NCBI RefSeq assembly: GCF_019218885.1
Contig: NZ_JAHUWT010000006.1
Span: forward strand, 1 to 64,000
Source: Bordetella sp. BOR01
Lineage (GTDB): Bacteria; Pseudomonadota; Gammaproteobacteria; Burkholderiales; Burkholderiaceae_B
Length of the DNA: 64,000 bases
Direction: 5' to 3'
How positions within the stretch are numbered: position 1 is the first letter of the stretch; every line of letters starts with the position of its first letter. The notes below the pieces were generated by a model. That model was not told the DNA's origin. It did not search any database and saw nothing but the letters and a program-made list of their open reading frames with translations. A program made the position numbers and the translations under genes. Positions 48,651 to 56,464 of this stretch are shown here, in pieces.

Positions 48651-50765
48651 ATGTCTGTGCGCGCGCCGTTCTTTGATACTCGCCGGTTTGTTCCGCGGGT
48701 GATCTTTGCGCTGGTTCTGGCGGGTTCCCTTACGGCTTGCAGCAATAGCGATGATTCCGACGACGGCGTGGCATCGCCAGAACTGCAAGAGCGCGCGACA
48801 GCGAACCTGGCCTTGCTGTCCACCACCGACCTGCATTTCAATGTACGCAGCTATGACTACTTCAAGCTGGCCGACGATCCCACCTATGGCTTCGAACGAA
48901 CCGCCACGCTGATACGCGCCGCGCGCCGGGAGTTTCCCAACACACTGCTGGTGGACAACGGCGATACCATCCAGGGCACAGCGCTGGCCGACTATGAGGC
49001 CCAGGTTTCTCCTATCCCCTGCACATCCCAATCGTCCGTGTACAAAGCGATAGCCGTGTTGCAGTACGACGCCGGCACGCTGGGCAATCATGAATTCAAT
49101 TACGGCCTGCCCTTCCTCAATCAAGTGCTCGGCGGCGGCCTGGATGTCGAGGGCGTAGAGGCCAGCCTGAAGTGCGCGGGCCCGGGCTTCCCGATGACAT
49201 TGGCCAACGTGACAAGTACCAAGAGCGGCAAAGAGTTGCTGCCGCCCTACGTCATCCTGGAGCGCGAGATCAGCGCCACCCAGGAAGACGGCGACCCAGT
49301 CGTCCTGCCCATCAAGATCGGCGTGGTTGGCCTGACCACGCCGGGCATCATGAACTGGGACAAGCGCTACCTGGAAGGCAAGATCACGGTAGGGGGTGGC
49401 CGCGAAGCCGCGTCGGACTATGTCGCCCAGGCGCACGCCGAGGGCGCCGACCTGGTCGTGGTGCTGTTGCATGGCGGCATGAGCGACGCCGACTATTCCC
49501 CCGACATGGAAAACCCCGGTCTTTATGTCGCACAGGTTCCCGGCATCGACGGGCTGGTGATGGGACACCAGCACAATGTGTTCCCGGATCGCGGCACGGG
49601 GCCAGCCTACAGCTATGCAGGCGTGGACAATGCGGCAGGCACGGTACATGGGGTACCCGCGGTCATGGCGAGTTCCTGGGGCAAAGGGCTGGGCGTGATC
49701 GATTACGCGCTGCAGTGGGACGGCCAAGCCTGGCATATCGAAGCGTCGCAGACCAAGACCGAGGTGCGCAGCATCCAGGCCACCGATGCCGACGGCAATA
49801 CCCAGTACGTCGAGGCCGACCCGGCCGTGGCGGCATCGGTGCAATCCCAGCACGAAGCCGCTGTCGACTACGTCAAGACGCCTGTCGGCACATCGGATTT
49901 CCGCATGAGCACGCTGTTTGCCGATGTAGGGGATGCCGGCGCGATTCAACTGGTGAATCAGGCCCAGCAAGCTTATGTGAGCGACTATGTCGCGGCCAAT
50001 TTGCCGCAATACGCCAGCCTGCCGGTGCTGTCCATCAGTGCGCCCTTCAAGGCGGGATTCCAGGGCGGCGGCGATTACACCGATGTGGCCGCAGGCGCCC
50101 TGGCCATCTACCACGCCGCGGATCTTTATCTGTACCCCAACACGGTGTATGCGGTGAAGGTCAGCGGCGCGGAACTCAAGCTCTGGCTGGAGAACGCGGC
50201 CCTGCGCTTTAACCGGATCGATCCCTCGGCGACGCAGGACCAGTGGCTGATCAAGGACACCAAGACCGGCCAAGTGCCCGCAGGCCAATCCGCCTTCGCC
50301 GGGTACAACTTCGACATGTTCACCAGCCCCGATCTGCAGTATGAGATCGATGTGACCCAGCCCCAGGGCAGCCGCATCAAGAACCTGGCCTATCGGGGCG
50401 AGCCAGTGGGCGGCCAGGATTTCATCGTCGCCACCAATAACTATCGCGCCGAAAGCAGCGCGCGCTACATCCTGGGCGAGGGCAAAGCCTTTGATATCGT
50501 CTATGCCTTGCCCGATGCGAACCGCGACGTGGTGATCAACTACATCAAGGACAACCCGCAGATCACCCGCAGCGCAAATGGCTCGGCCCGCAGTTGGCGC
50601 TTCACGCCGGTGAATGTTGCCGGCGCGGTGTTGTTCAAGTCAGGCAAAGGCTCGCTGAGCGTGGCGCAAGCCGCAGGCCTGACCGGAATCACGCTGGCCG
50701 CCGAGGATGATGGGTCGGGCGAAGGCCGGGCTGTCTACCGCATCGACCTGTCGCAGACGAACTAG
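48651..50765 (+). CDS. cpdB: 2',3'-cyclic-nucleotide 2'-phosphodiesterase/3'-nucleotidase, lipoprotein
   Basis: A 704-aa enzyme of the 5'-nucleotidase family that releases phosphate from external nucleotides. The signal sequence ends in LTAC with lipid-carrying Cys30, so it is a lipoprotein rather than a free periplasmic enzyme like E. coli CpdB. The metallophosphatase domain has TTDLH (58-62), VDNGDTIQG, GNHEFNYG, LLHGG and GHQHN. The C-terminal 5'-nucleotidase domain begins around residue 400. AAGGAG precedes the ATG. A possible Pho box lies upstream and a hairpin downstream. Confidence 0.92.
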   Translation: MSVRAPFFDTRRFVPRVIFALVLAGSLTACSNSDDSDDGVASPELQERATANLALLSTTDLHFNVRSYDYFKLADDPTYGFERTATLIRAARREFPNTLLVDNGDTIQGTALADYEAQVSPIPCTSQSSVYKAIAVLQYDAGTLGNHEFNYGLPFLNQVLGGGLDVEGVEASLKCAGPGFPMTLANVTSTKSGKELLPPYVILEREISATQEDGDPVVLPIKIGVVGLTTPGIMNWDKRYLEGKITVGGGREAASDYVAQAHAEGADLVVVLLHGGMSDADYSPDMENPGLYVAQVPGIDGLVMGHQHNVFPDRGTGPAYSYAGVDNAAGTVHGVPAVMASSWGKGLGVIDYALQWDGQAWHIEASQTKTEVRSIQATDADGNTQYVEADPAVAASVQSQHEAAVDYVKTPVGTSDFRMSTLFADVGDAGAIQLVNQAQQAYVSDYVAANLPQYASLPVLSISAPFKAGFQGGGDYTDVAAGALAIYHAADLYLYPNTVYAVKVSGAELKLWLENAALRFNRIDPSATQDQWLIKDTKTGQVPAGQSAFAGYNFDMFTSPDLQYEIDVTQPQGSRIKNLAYRGEPVGGQDFIVATNNYRAESSARYILGEGKAFDIVYALPDANRDVVINYIKDNPQITRSANGSARSWRFTPVNVAGAVLFKSGKGSLSVAQAAGLTGITLAAEDDGSGEGRAVYRIDLSQTN

Positions 50766-50813
50766 GCTGCGAACCAGGACTGGGTAATTGACGGAAGAAA
50801 TGCACAAAAAGAA

Positions 50814-50835
50814 AAACCGCCTTCTAAGGCGGTTT
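50814..50835 (+). terminator. hairpin downstream of cpdB
   Basis: Perfect 10-bp arms AAACCGCCTT / AAGGCGGTTT with a two-base loop, 48 bp after cpdB. No T-run beyond the stem's own TTT. It is the likely end of the cpdB transcript and overlaps the first unit of a tandem repeat. Confidence 0.6.
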
Positions 50836-50876
50836 CAACTACTAAGGCGGTTTCAACCACTACGGCTTCAACCACT
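50824..50876. repeat. 18-bp tandem repeats before tRNA-Asn
   Basis: Three units of CTAAGGCGGTTTCAACYA type: 50824-50841, 50842-50859 (one mismatch), and a degenerate shorter copy at 50860-50876. The first unit includes the right arm of the cpdB hairpin, so duplication of a terminator arm is the likely origin. Confidence 0.8.
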
Positions 50877-50893
50877 TGATTTTCGAGCGTTTT

Positions 50894-50969
50894 TGGCTCC
50901 CCGAGCAGGGCTCGAACCTGCGACCTGCGGATTAACAGTCCGTCGCTCTACCGACTGAGCTATCGGGGA
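50894..50969 (-). tRNA. tRNA-Asn (GUU)
   Basis: 76-nt cloverleaf on the minus strand. It starts TCCCCGATAGCTCAG; the anticodon loop CTGTTAA carries GUU, and TTCGAGC forms the T loop. The 3' end GGGGAGCCA includes an encoded CCA. Confidence 0.96.
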
Positions 50970-50986
50970 ACTGCTACAGAAGCGAG

Positions 50987-51015
50987 ATTATGACGCAACT
51001 TTTTTTTTGATGCAA
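50987..51015 (-). promoter_or_regulatory. promoter of tRNA-Asn
   Basis: On the minus strand, -35 TTGCAT (51015-51010), 17-bp spacer with a run of nine A, -10 CATAAT (50992-50987). The start falls near 50980, about 11 bases before the tRNA. The bases after the -10, CTCGCTTCTGT, match the rRNA promoter at 84 with one change. Confidence 0.7.
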
Positions 51016-51159
51016 GTTGACTAGGCCGACGGTGTTGACACCGCCGCCGCGCGGCACCAAATGCGGGGCCCAAAAAACTCTGATATGATTTCGGTCTTTC
51101 GGCGCGGCGCGCTTTTGGCGCGAGGTGCCAGCAGAAGGCGCAATATGCGCTCTATGCAG

Positions 51160-51235
51160 GCCGGCATAGCTCAGTTGGTAGAGCAGCGCATTCGTAATGC
51201 GAAGGTCGGGGGTTCGACTCCTCTTGCCGGCACCA
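51160..51235 (+). tRNA. tRNA-Thr (CGU)
   Basis: 76-nt cloverleaf beginning GCCGGCATAGCTCAGTTGG; anticodon loop TTCGTAA gives CGU. The acceptor stem GCCGGCA pairs with TGCCGGC, and CCA is encoded. A -10-like TATGAT at 51084 lies upstream without a clear -35. A strong terminator follows. Confidence 0.95.
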
Positions 51236-51246
51236 GAAACAAGCAG

Positions 51247-51277
51247 AAAGGGCAGCCACCGGCTGCCCTTTTCTTTT
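51247..51277 (+). terminator. terminator of tRNA-Thr
   Basis: Perfect 11-bp stem AAAGGGCAGCC / GGCTGCCCTTT with loop ACC (51247-51271), then a T-rich end. It also faces the convergent maiA gene. Confidence 0.88.
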
Positions 51278-51297
51278 GCCACAGGGCTGCAAGCCCC

Positions 51298-51942
51298 CTA
51301 TTCCGCGTCCGGCTGTTTGTCCGGTTCGGCCAGGTCGAAAGCCGGCAATTCGCGGCAGGCCGCATCGATGCGCAGCACCGTGGGCATGGCGGAAAGATCG
51401 CAATCGAAGCGACGTGCGTTGTACACCTGCGGCACCAGGCAAAGATCGGCCAGGCTAGGCGTATCGCCATGGCAGAAGCGGCCGGTGGCGGGTGAATTGG
51501 CCAGCATGGATTCCACCGCGGATAGCCCCAGATCGACCCAATGCCTGTACCAGTCATTCTTGGCTTCATCGCTGACCTGCAGGGTGCGCTTCAGGTACTT
51601 GAGCACGCGCAGGTTGTTCAGGGGATGCGTGTCGCAGGCGATGGACTGGGCGATGGCGCGCACCCGCGCACGGCCGGCCGGATCGGAGGGCAGCAGTGCC
51701 GGCTGCGGATGGGTTTCGTCCAGGTATTCGATGATGGCGAGCGACTGCCCGATAGCGACATCGCCGTCGACCAGCGTGGGCACCAACGCGGCGGGATTGA
51801 GCGCGCGGTAGGAATCGGACAACTGCTGCCCGCCATCTTTCAGCAGATGCACCCCCAGGTATTCGTAGGGCACGCCCTTGAAGTTCAGCGCGATGCGCAC
51901 GCGATAGGCTGCCGAACTGCGGAAGTAGCTGTACAACTGCAT
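51298..51942 (-). CDS. maiA: maleylacetoacetate isomerase (zeta-class GST)
   Basis: A 214-aa glutathione-dependent cis-trans isomerase of tyrosine/gentisate-type ring breakdown. The N-terminal thioredoxin fold reads MQLYSYFRSSAAYRVRIALNFK; zeta enzymes normally have SSCSYRVRIAL, so the active-site cysteine is replaced by alanine, with both serines kept. QSLAIIEYLDE (glutathione site) and CDTHPLNNLRVLKYL are conserved. No other tyrosine-pathway genes are near, so a maleylpyruvate isomerase role is also possible. Confidence 0.88.
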   Translation of the reverse strand: MQLYSYFRSSAAYRVRIALNFKGVPYEYLGVHLLKDGGQQLSDSYRALNPAALVPTLVDGDVAIGQSLAIIEYLDETHPQPALLPSDPAGRARVRAIAQSIACDTHPLNNLRVLKYLKRTLQVSDEAKNDWYRHWVDLGLSAVESMLANSPATGRFCHGDTPSLADLCLVPQVYNARRFDCDLSAMPTVLRIDAACRELPAFDLAEPDKQPDAE

Positions 51943-51971
51943 GGGGTCTCCTTGGGAAATGACAGCGTGCG

Positions 51972-52952
51972 CTAGTGCTGCGCGTTGGCGTCGGACGCGG
52001 CTTTGCGCGACAGGCCCTTGGGCAGCGGGAACGCCACGTTTTCTTCCAGCCCCGGCATGGTGCGCACCGACACGGCGCCCAGTTCTTTCAGGCGCTGCAC
52101 GACTTGCTGCACCAGCACTTCGGGCGCGGATGCGCCGGCGGTAATGCCGATGCGCTGGCGGCCCACCAGCCAGGCGGGATCGATGGCATGGGCGCCATCG
52201 ACCAGATAGGCATCGGTGCCTATGCGCTGGGCGACTTCGCGCAGGCGGTTGGAATTGGAGCTGTTCGGGCTGCCCACGACCAGCACCAGGTCACAAGCGG
52301 GCGCCAGCACCTTGACGGCATCCTGGCGATTTTGGGTGGCGTAGCAGATATCGCTTTTCTTGGGTTCGACGATATCGGGAAACCGTGCGCGCAGCGCCGC
52401 CGATACGGCGGCCGCGTCATCGACCGACAGCGTGGTCTGGGTCACGAATGCCAGGTTGGACGGATCGCTAACCTGCAGGGTGGCGACGTCACCGGCGGTT
52501 TCGACCAGGTACATGCCGCCCTGCGCCTGACCCAGCGTGCCTTCGACTTCGGGGTGGCCCTTGTGGCCGATCATGATGATCTCGCGGCCGGCGGCGCGCA
52601 TGCGCGCGACTTCGATGTGCACCTTGGTCACCAGCGGACACGTGGCGTCGAATACTTGCAGGCCACGGGATTCGGCTTCGCGGCGCACCGCCTTGGACAC
52701 CCCATGTGCCGAGAACACGACGATGGCGCCGGCGGGCGCCTGGTCGAGTTCGTCGATGAAGATGGCGCCCTTGCCGCGCAAGTCTTCGACCACGTAGCGG
52801 TTGTGGACGATTTCGTGCCGCACGTAAATGGGTGCGCCATGCAGCTCGATGGCGCGCTCGACGATGTCGATGGCCCGGTCGACGCCGGCGCAGAAACCAC
52901 GCGGCTGGGCCAGCACGACTTCGGCATCGGCGGCGGTGACCGGACGGTTCAT
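51972..52952 (-). CDS. ispH: 4-hydroxy-3-methylbut-2-enyl diphosphate reductase
   Basis: A 326-aa iron-sulfur enzyme for the last step of the MEP isoprenoid pathway. Cluster cysteines are in [23 protein letters not shown] and [18 protein letters not shown] and [11 protein letters not shown] are also typical. The ATG at 52952 shares its A with the fkpB stop (TAATG), so the two are coupled, the same order as in E. coli and many others (fkpB-ispH). Confidence 0.96.
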   Translation of the reverse strand: MNRPVTAADAEVVLAQPRGFCAGVDRAIDIVERAIELHGAPIYVRHEIVHNRYVVEDLRGKGAIFIDELDQAPAGAIVVFSAHGVSKAVRREAESRGLQVFDATCPLVTKVHIEVARMRAAGREIIMIGHKGHPEVEGTLGQAQGGMYLVETAGDVATLQVSDPSNLAFVTQTTLSVDDAAAVSAALRARFPDIVEPKKSDICYATQNRQDAVKVLAPACDLVLVVGSPNSSNSNRLREVAQRIGTDAYLVDGAHAIDPAWLVGRQRIGITAGASAPEVLVQQVVQRLKELGAVSVRTMPGLEENVAFPLPKGLSRKAASDANAQH

Positions 52953-53440
52953 TACAACACCCCCAGGATGTGGACATCGACGCGCAGCGCGGTGCCCGCC
53001 AGCGGATGATTGAAGTCGAACAGCGCCCATTCGGGTTCGATCTGCTTGAGCACGCCCGAATAGCGGGCGCCGTTGGGCGCGGTGAATTCGACCAGATCGC
53101 CGGGCTCGAAGGTGGCGTCGGGGCCGGCATGCTCGGCGAGCATCGTGCGGGTGACCTTCTGGATGAGATCAGGATTGCGGTCGCCATAGGCCTGGGCCGG
53201 CTCGAGGGTGACGCTGAAGCGCTCGCCTTCCGCATGGCCTACCAGCGCGGCCTCGAGGCCGGGCGCCCATTGGCCGATGCCCAACTGCAGCGTGCCGGGA
53301 CGCCCGTCGAAGGTATCGGCAAAGACCGAGGCCCGAGCCGGACCCGAGGCCAGCGCAATGCGATAGTGCAGGGTCAGGTAGGAATTGGCCTGGACGGAAG
53401 TGGTCGCCTGGTCGGCGGCGGTGCTGCTCAAGATGGTCAC
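52952..53440 (-). CDS. fkpB: FKBP-type peptidyl-prolyl isomerase FkpB/SlpA
   Basis: A 162-aa SlyD-like FKBP cis-trans prolyl isomerase and chaperone. [41 protein letters not shown] and [21 protein letters not shown] are the family blocks. The start is uncertain: GTG 53440 is used, and TTG 53431 just downstream of GGTGA is possible. The open frame further upstream has no FKBP features. It overlaps ispH by one base. Confidence 0.9.
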   Translation of the reverse strand: MTILSSTAADQATTSVQANSYLTLHYRIALASGPARASVFADTFDGRPGTLQLGIGQWAPGLEAALVGHAEGERFSVTLEPAQAYGDRNPDLIQKVTRTMLAEHAGPDATFEPGDLVEFTAPNGARYSGVLKQIEPEWALFDFNHPLAGTALRVDVHILGVL

Positions 53441-53611
53441 CGTGAAAAAGTGGCGGTAAACCCTGATTTTAGAACGTCTTGGCGTGCGGGGGTCGAAGCC
53501 CGCCTCGATCCGCCCCCAGCGCAGACCTACGCATGGGCAAAATTGTTCACTGGCGCAGCGCGGGCGGCCTGCTTGCGGCATCGTGACGATCCGCCGTTTC
53601 CGTCACGCGTC

Positions 53612-54289
53612 ATGAGCCTGCCCCAAGCCTTGCCCCCGCACGAACGCCCCCGCGAACGCCTGCTGCGCCACGGCCCTGCCTCGCTGCGCGATGCCGAACT
53701 GCTGGCCTTGGCGCTGCGCACCGGCACGCGTGGCCACACCGCCATCGACATGGGCAGCCAGCTTTTGCAGCGTTATGGCGGGCTGCGCGGCCTGTTCGCC
53801 GCCTCGCCCCAGGAATTGATGTCGCACCCCGGGCTGGGCGCGGCCAAGGCCGGTTCGCTGGCGGCCATCCTGGAATTGGCGCGCCGTGCCGCCGAAGAGC
53901 AACTGATGCGGCAGCAGACGCTGTCCGAGCCCGGCAGCGTCAAGCACTACTTCAGGACCGCGCTGACCCACCGCGCCATCGAGCACTGCCTGGCGCTGTA
54001 CCTGGACAACCAGCTCAACCTGATCGCCAGCGGCGAACTGGCGCGCGGCACCCTGGCCCAGGCGTCGGTATACCCGCGCGAGGTCGTGCGCGAGGCCTTG
54101 CGCCATCATGCGGCCGCGCTGATCCTGGCCCACAACCATCCCTCGGGAACCGCGCAGCCCAGCCAGGCCGACCGCGATTTCAGCCGCCGCATGAAGCAGG
54201 CCCTGGCTCTCGTGGACATTCGGCTGGTCGACCACTTGATCGTGGCGGGCGATACCGTGGTGTCGATGGCCGAACTGGGCCTGCTGTAG
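53612..54289 (+). CDS. radC: RadC family JAB domain protein
   Basis: A 225-aa protein with an N-terminal helix-hairpin-helix-like region and a C-terminal JAB/MPN metalloprotease-like domain. The metal-binding motif HNHPSG is at 174-179, with the partner aspartate about 8 residues later in QADRDFS. The family name comes from a DNA-repair phenotype later put in doubt, so the function remains open. Divergent from the fkpB-ispH pair. Confidence 0.93.
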   Translation: MSLPQALPPHERPRERLLRHGPASLRDAELLALALRTGTRGHTAIDMGSQLLQRYGGLRGLFAASPQELMSHPGLGAAKAGSLAAILELARRAAEEQLMRQQTLSEPGSVKHYFRTALTHRAIEHCLALYLDNQLNLIASGELARGTLAQASVYPREVVREALRHHAAALILAHNHPSGTAQPSQADRDFSRRMKQALALVDIRLVDHLIVAGDTVVSMAELGLL

Positions 54290-54370
54290 CGTAATGGCGA
54301 GCAGCAAACCGGCGGCAATTTCGTTAGACTGGACGTCCATGCCGATCAACCCCCGCCCGACAGCCCCTCG

Positions 54371-55000
54371 ATGAAGCGCCTGTGGGATATTTCTCCGCCG
54401 GTATCGGCCGCATCGCCGGTGTTTCCGGGCGACACGCCGTACCAACAGCACTGGAAATGGTCCCTGACGCCGGACTGTCCGGTCAACGTCAGTGAAATCC
54501 GGCTGTCGCCGCATACGGGCGCGCACGCGGACGCGCCGTTGCACTATCGCAACGGCGCGGCAGCCATCGGCGCCGTGCCGCTGGAACCCTTCCTGGGGCC
54601 CTGCCGGGTCATCCACGCCCTGGACTGCGGGCCGCTGATCCTGCCCGAACACCTGCAACATGCGGCAGCCGGGCTGCCGCCGCGGGTACTGGTGCGTACC
54701 GCCCGGCATGCCGCGCTGGACTGGTGGACCGACGACTTCACCGCCTACGCGCCGCACACCATCGAATGGCTGGCCGAGCGCGGCGTCATGCTGATCGGGC
54801 TGGATACGCCCAGCATCGACCCCGCGTCCAGCAAGACCCTGGACAGCCATCACGTCATCCTGCGGCGCGACATGCGCGTACTGGAAAACCTGCTGCTCGA
54901 CGATGTGGCCGAAGGCGACTACGAACTCATCGCCCTTCCGCTGGCGCTGGCCCAGGCCGATGCCAGCCCGGTGCGCGCCATCTTGCGCGAGCTGGGCTGA
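54371..55000 (+). CDS. kynB: kynurenine formamidase
   Basis: A 209-aa cyclase-family metal hydrolase that converts N-formylkynurenine to kynurenine. The zinc-binding motif HTGAHADAP is at 48-56 (H48, H52, D54), and PVFPGDTP near the N-terminus and [18 protein letters not shown] in the centre are typical of KynB. The gene lies 55 bp before kynA in the same direction. kynU is not present in the window. Confidence 0.95.
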   Translation: MKRLWDISPPVSAASPVFPGDTPYQQHWKWSLTPDCPVNVSEIRLSPHTGAHADAPLHYRNGAAAIGAVPLEPFLGPCRVIHALDCGPLILPEHLQHAAAGLPPRVLVRTARHAALDWWTDDFTAYAPHTIEWLAERGVMLIGLDTPSIDPASSKTLDSHHVILRRDMRVLENLLLDDVAEGDYELIALPLALAQADASPVRAILRELG

Positions 55001-55055
55001 ACCGCCCATCCAGGGCCGCGCCACCCTAACGGCGCCGGCCCCCTACCAGGCAAGA

Positions 55056-55910
55056 ATGTCGATGAACACCTCCGAACGCCCCGAAGACATTGTCCGCAAC
55101 GAAAAGGCCCAGCTCGACTACGCCCGGGACATGACCTACAGCGACTACCTGCACCTGGATGAACTGCTGGGCGCGCAGCACCCACTATCGCCCGAGCACA
55201 ATGAAATGCTGTTCATCGTGCAGCACCAGACCAGCGAACTGTGGATGAAGCTGATGCTGCACGAGCTGCGCGCCGCCATTGCCAACGTGGCGCAAGACCG
55301 GCTGCCGCCGGCCTTCAAGATGCTGGCGCGCGTCAGCAAGATCATGGAACAACTGGTGCATGCCTGGGATGTGCTGGCCACCATGACGCCGCCTGAATAT
55401 TCGGCGCTGCGCCCCTACCTGGCGCACTCCAGCGGCTTCCAAAGCCACCAGTATCGCCAGATCGAGTTCCTGCTGGGCAACAAGAACGCCGCCATGCTCA
55501 AGCCGCATGCGCACCGCCCGGACCTGCTGGCGCCCGTGCAGGCCGCCTTCGAGGCGCCCTCGCTCTACGACGAGTCCCTGCGCCTGCTGGCGCGCAACGG
55601 CCTGGAACTGCCGGCCAGCCACCTGGACCGCGACTGGACCCAGCCGTACCGGGCCGACGCCGACGTCGAGGCGGCCTGGCTGGCCGTCTACCGCCAGCCC
55701 GAGCACTATTGGAACCTGTACCAGTTGGGCGAAAAGCTGACCGACCTGGAGGACGCCTTTCGCCAGTGGCGGTTCCGGCACGTCACCACCGTCGAACGGG
55801 TGATCGGCTTCAAGCGAGGCACCGGCGGCACCTCGGGCGTGGCATATCTGCGCAAGATGCTCGACGTGGTGCTGTTTCCGGAAATCTGGGCGCTGCGTAC
55901 CGACCTGTAA
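55056..55910 (+). CDS. kynA: tryptophan 2,3-dioxygenase
   Basis: A 284-aa heme enzyme that opens the indole ring of tryptophan. The substrate/heme residues are in [35 protein letters not shown] and [15 protein letters not shown] lies before ATG 55056; a second ATG at 55062 is an alternative. With kynB it forms the two first steps of tryptophan degradation to kynurenine. Kynureninase must be elsewhere or absent. Confidence 0.96.
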   Translation: MSMNTSERPEDIVRNEKAQLDYARDMTYSDYLHLDELLGAQHPLSPEHNEMLFIVQHQTSELWMKLMLHELRAAIANVAQDRLPPAFKMLARVSKIMEQLVHAWDVLATMTPPEYSALRPYLAHSSGFQSHQYRQIEFLLGNKNAAMLKPHAHRPDLLAPVQAAFEAPSLYDESLRLLARNGLELPASHLDRDWTQPYRADADVEAAWLAVYRQPEHYWNLYQLGEKLTDLEDAFRQWRFRHVTTVERVIGFKRGTGGTSGVAYLRKMLDVVLFPEIWALRTDL

Positions 55911-56077
55911 CCTGCCCATCACAGTAGAGAATCCATGCTAGAATGCGGGGTTACTTCCTGGATACGTGGCTGTCGATTACCGCCCATGAACCACCCATAA
56001 GCAAATGGGGCAAATGGCAAATCGTTCGGCTGGCGACCCGCAAACCCCCGGCCAGACCGGAAGAACCGGAATTCATC

Positions 56078-56344
56078 ATGAAAGAAGGCATTCACCCCGA
56101 ATACCGCGAAGTGGTGTTCATGGACGTGCAAACGGGCAACAAGTTCGTGACGCGCTCGACCATCCACACTCGCGAAAACGTCGAGATCGACGGCAAGACC
56201 TACCCGCTGTTCAAGTGCGACGTCACGTCCGAGTCCCATCCTTTCTACACGGGTGCGCAAACCCGTATCGTGGAAACCGGCCGCGTCGAAAAATTCCGCG
56301 CCCGCTTTGCCCGTACGGCCGGTACCGTCAAGTCCGCGTCGTAA
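56078..56344 (+). CDS. rpmE2: 50S ribosomal protein L31, type B
   Basis: An 88-aa L31 of the zinc-free type. [16 protein letters not shown] and [13 protein letters not shown] are typical. It lacks the CxxC zinc site of type A L31 and has a single cysteine. ATG 56078 is chosen by family start. TAGAAT (55939-55944) may be a -10 far upstream. A strong terminator follows, so it is monocistronic. Type B forms are often expressed at zinc shortage, but here it may be the only copy. Confidence 0.95.
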   Translation: MKEGIHPEYREVVFMDVQTGNKFVTRSTIHTRENVEIDGKTYPLFKCDVTSESHPFYTGAQTRIVETGRVEKFRARFARTAGTVKSAS

Positions 56345-56372
56345 ACTTGCTCCTCGAAGAGGCGCAGCAAAG

Positions 56373-56398
56373 AAGCAGCCTTCGGGCTGCTTTTTTTT
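56373..56398 (+). terminator. terminator of rpmE2
   Basis: 8-bp stem AAGCAGCC / GGCTGCTT with loop TTCG, followed by a run of T to 56398. Located 28 bp after the stop. Confidence 0.92.
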
Positions 56399-56464
56399 CC
56401 GTATCATCCCCATCCATCCCCGTTTCAGGCCCCCTGGCCCGAGCCGCTCGGTTACATTAGCCCC

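Noticed and set aside
51061..51495. 144-codon plus-strand frame over tRNA-Thr
   Set aside because: It contains AGIAQLVEQRIRNAKVGGST, a typical translation of a tRNA gene, not a protein.
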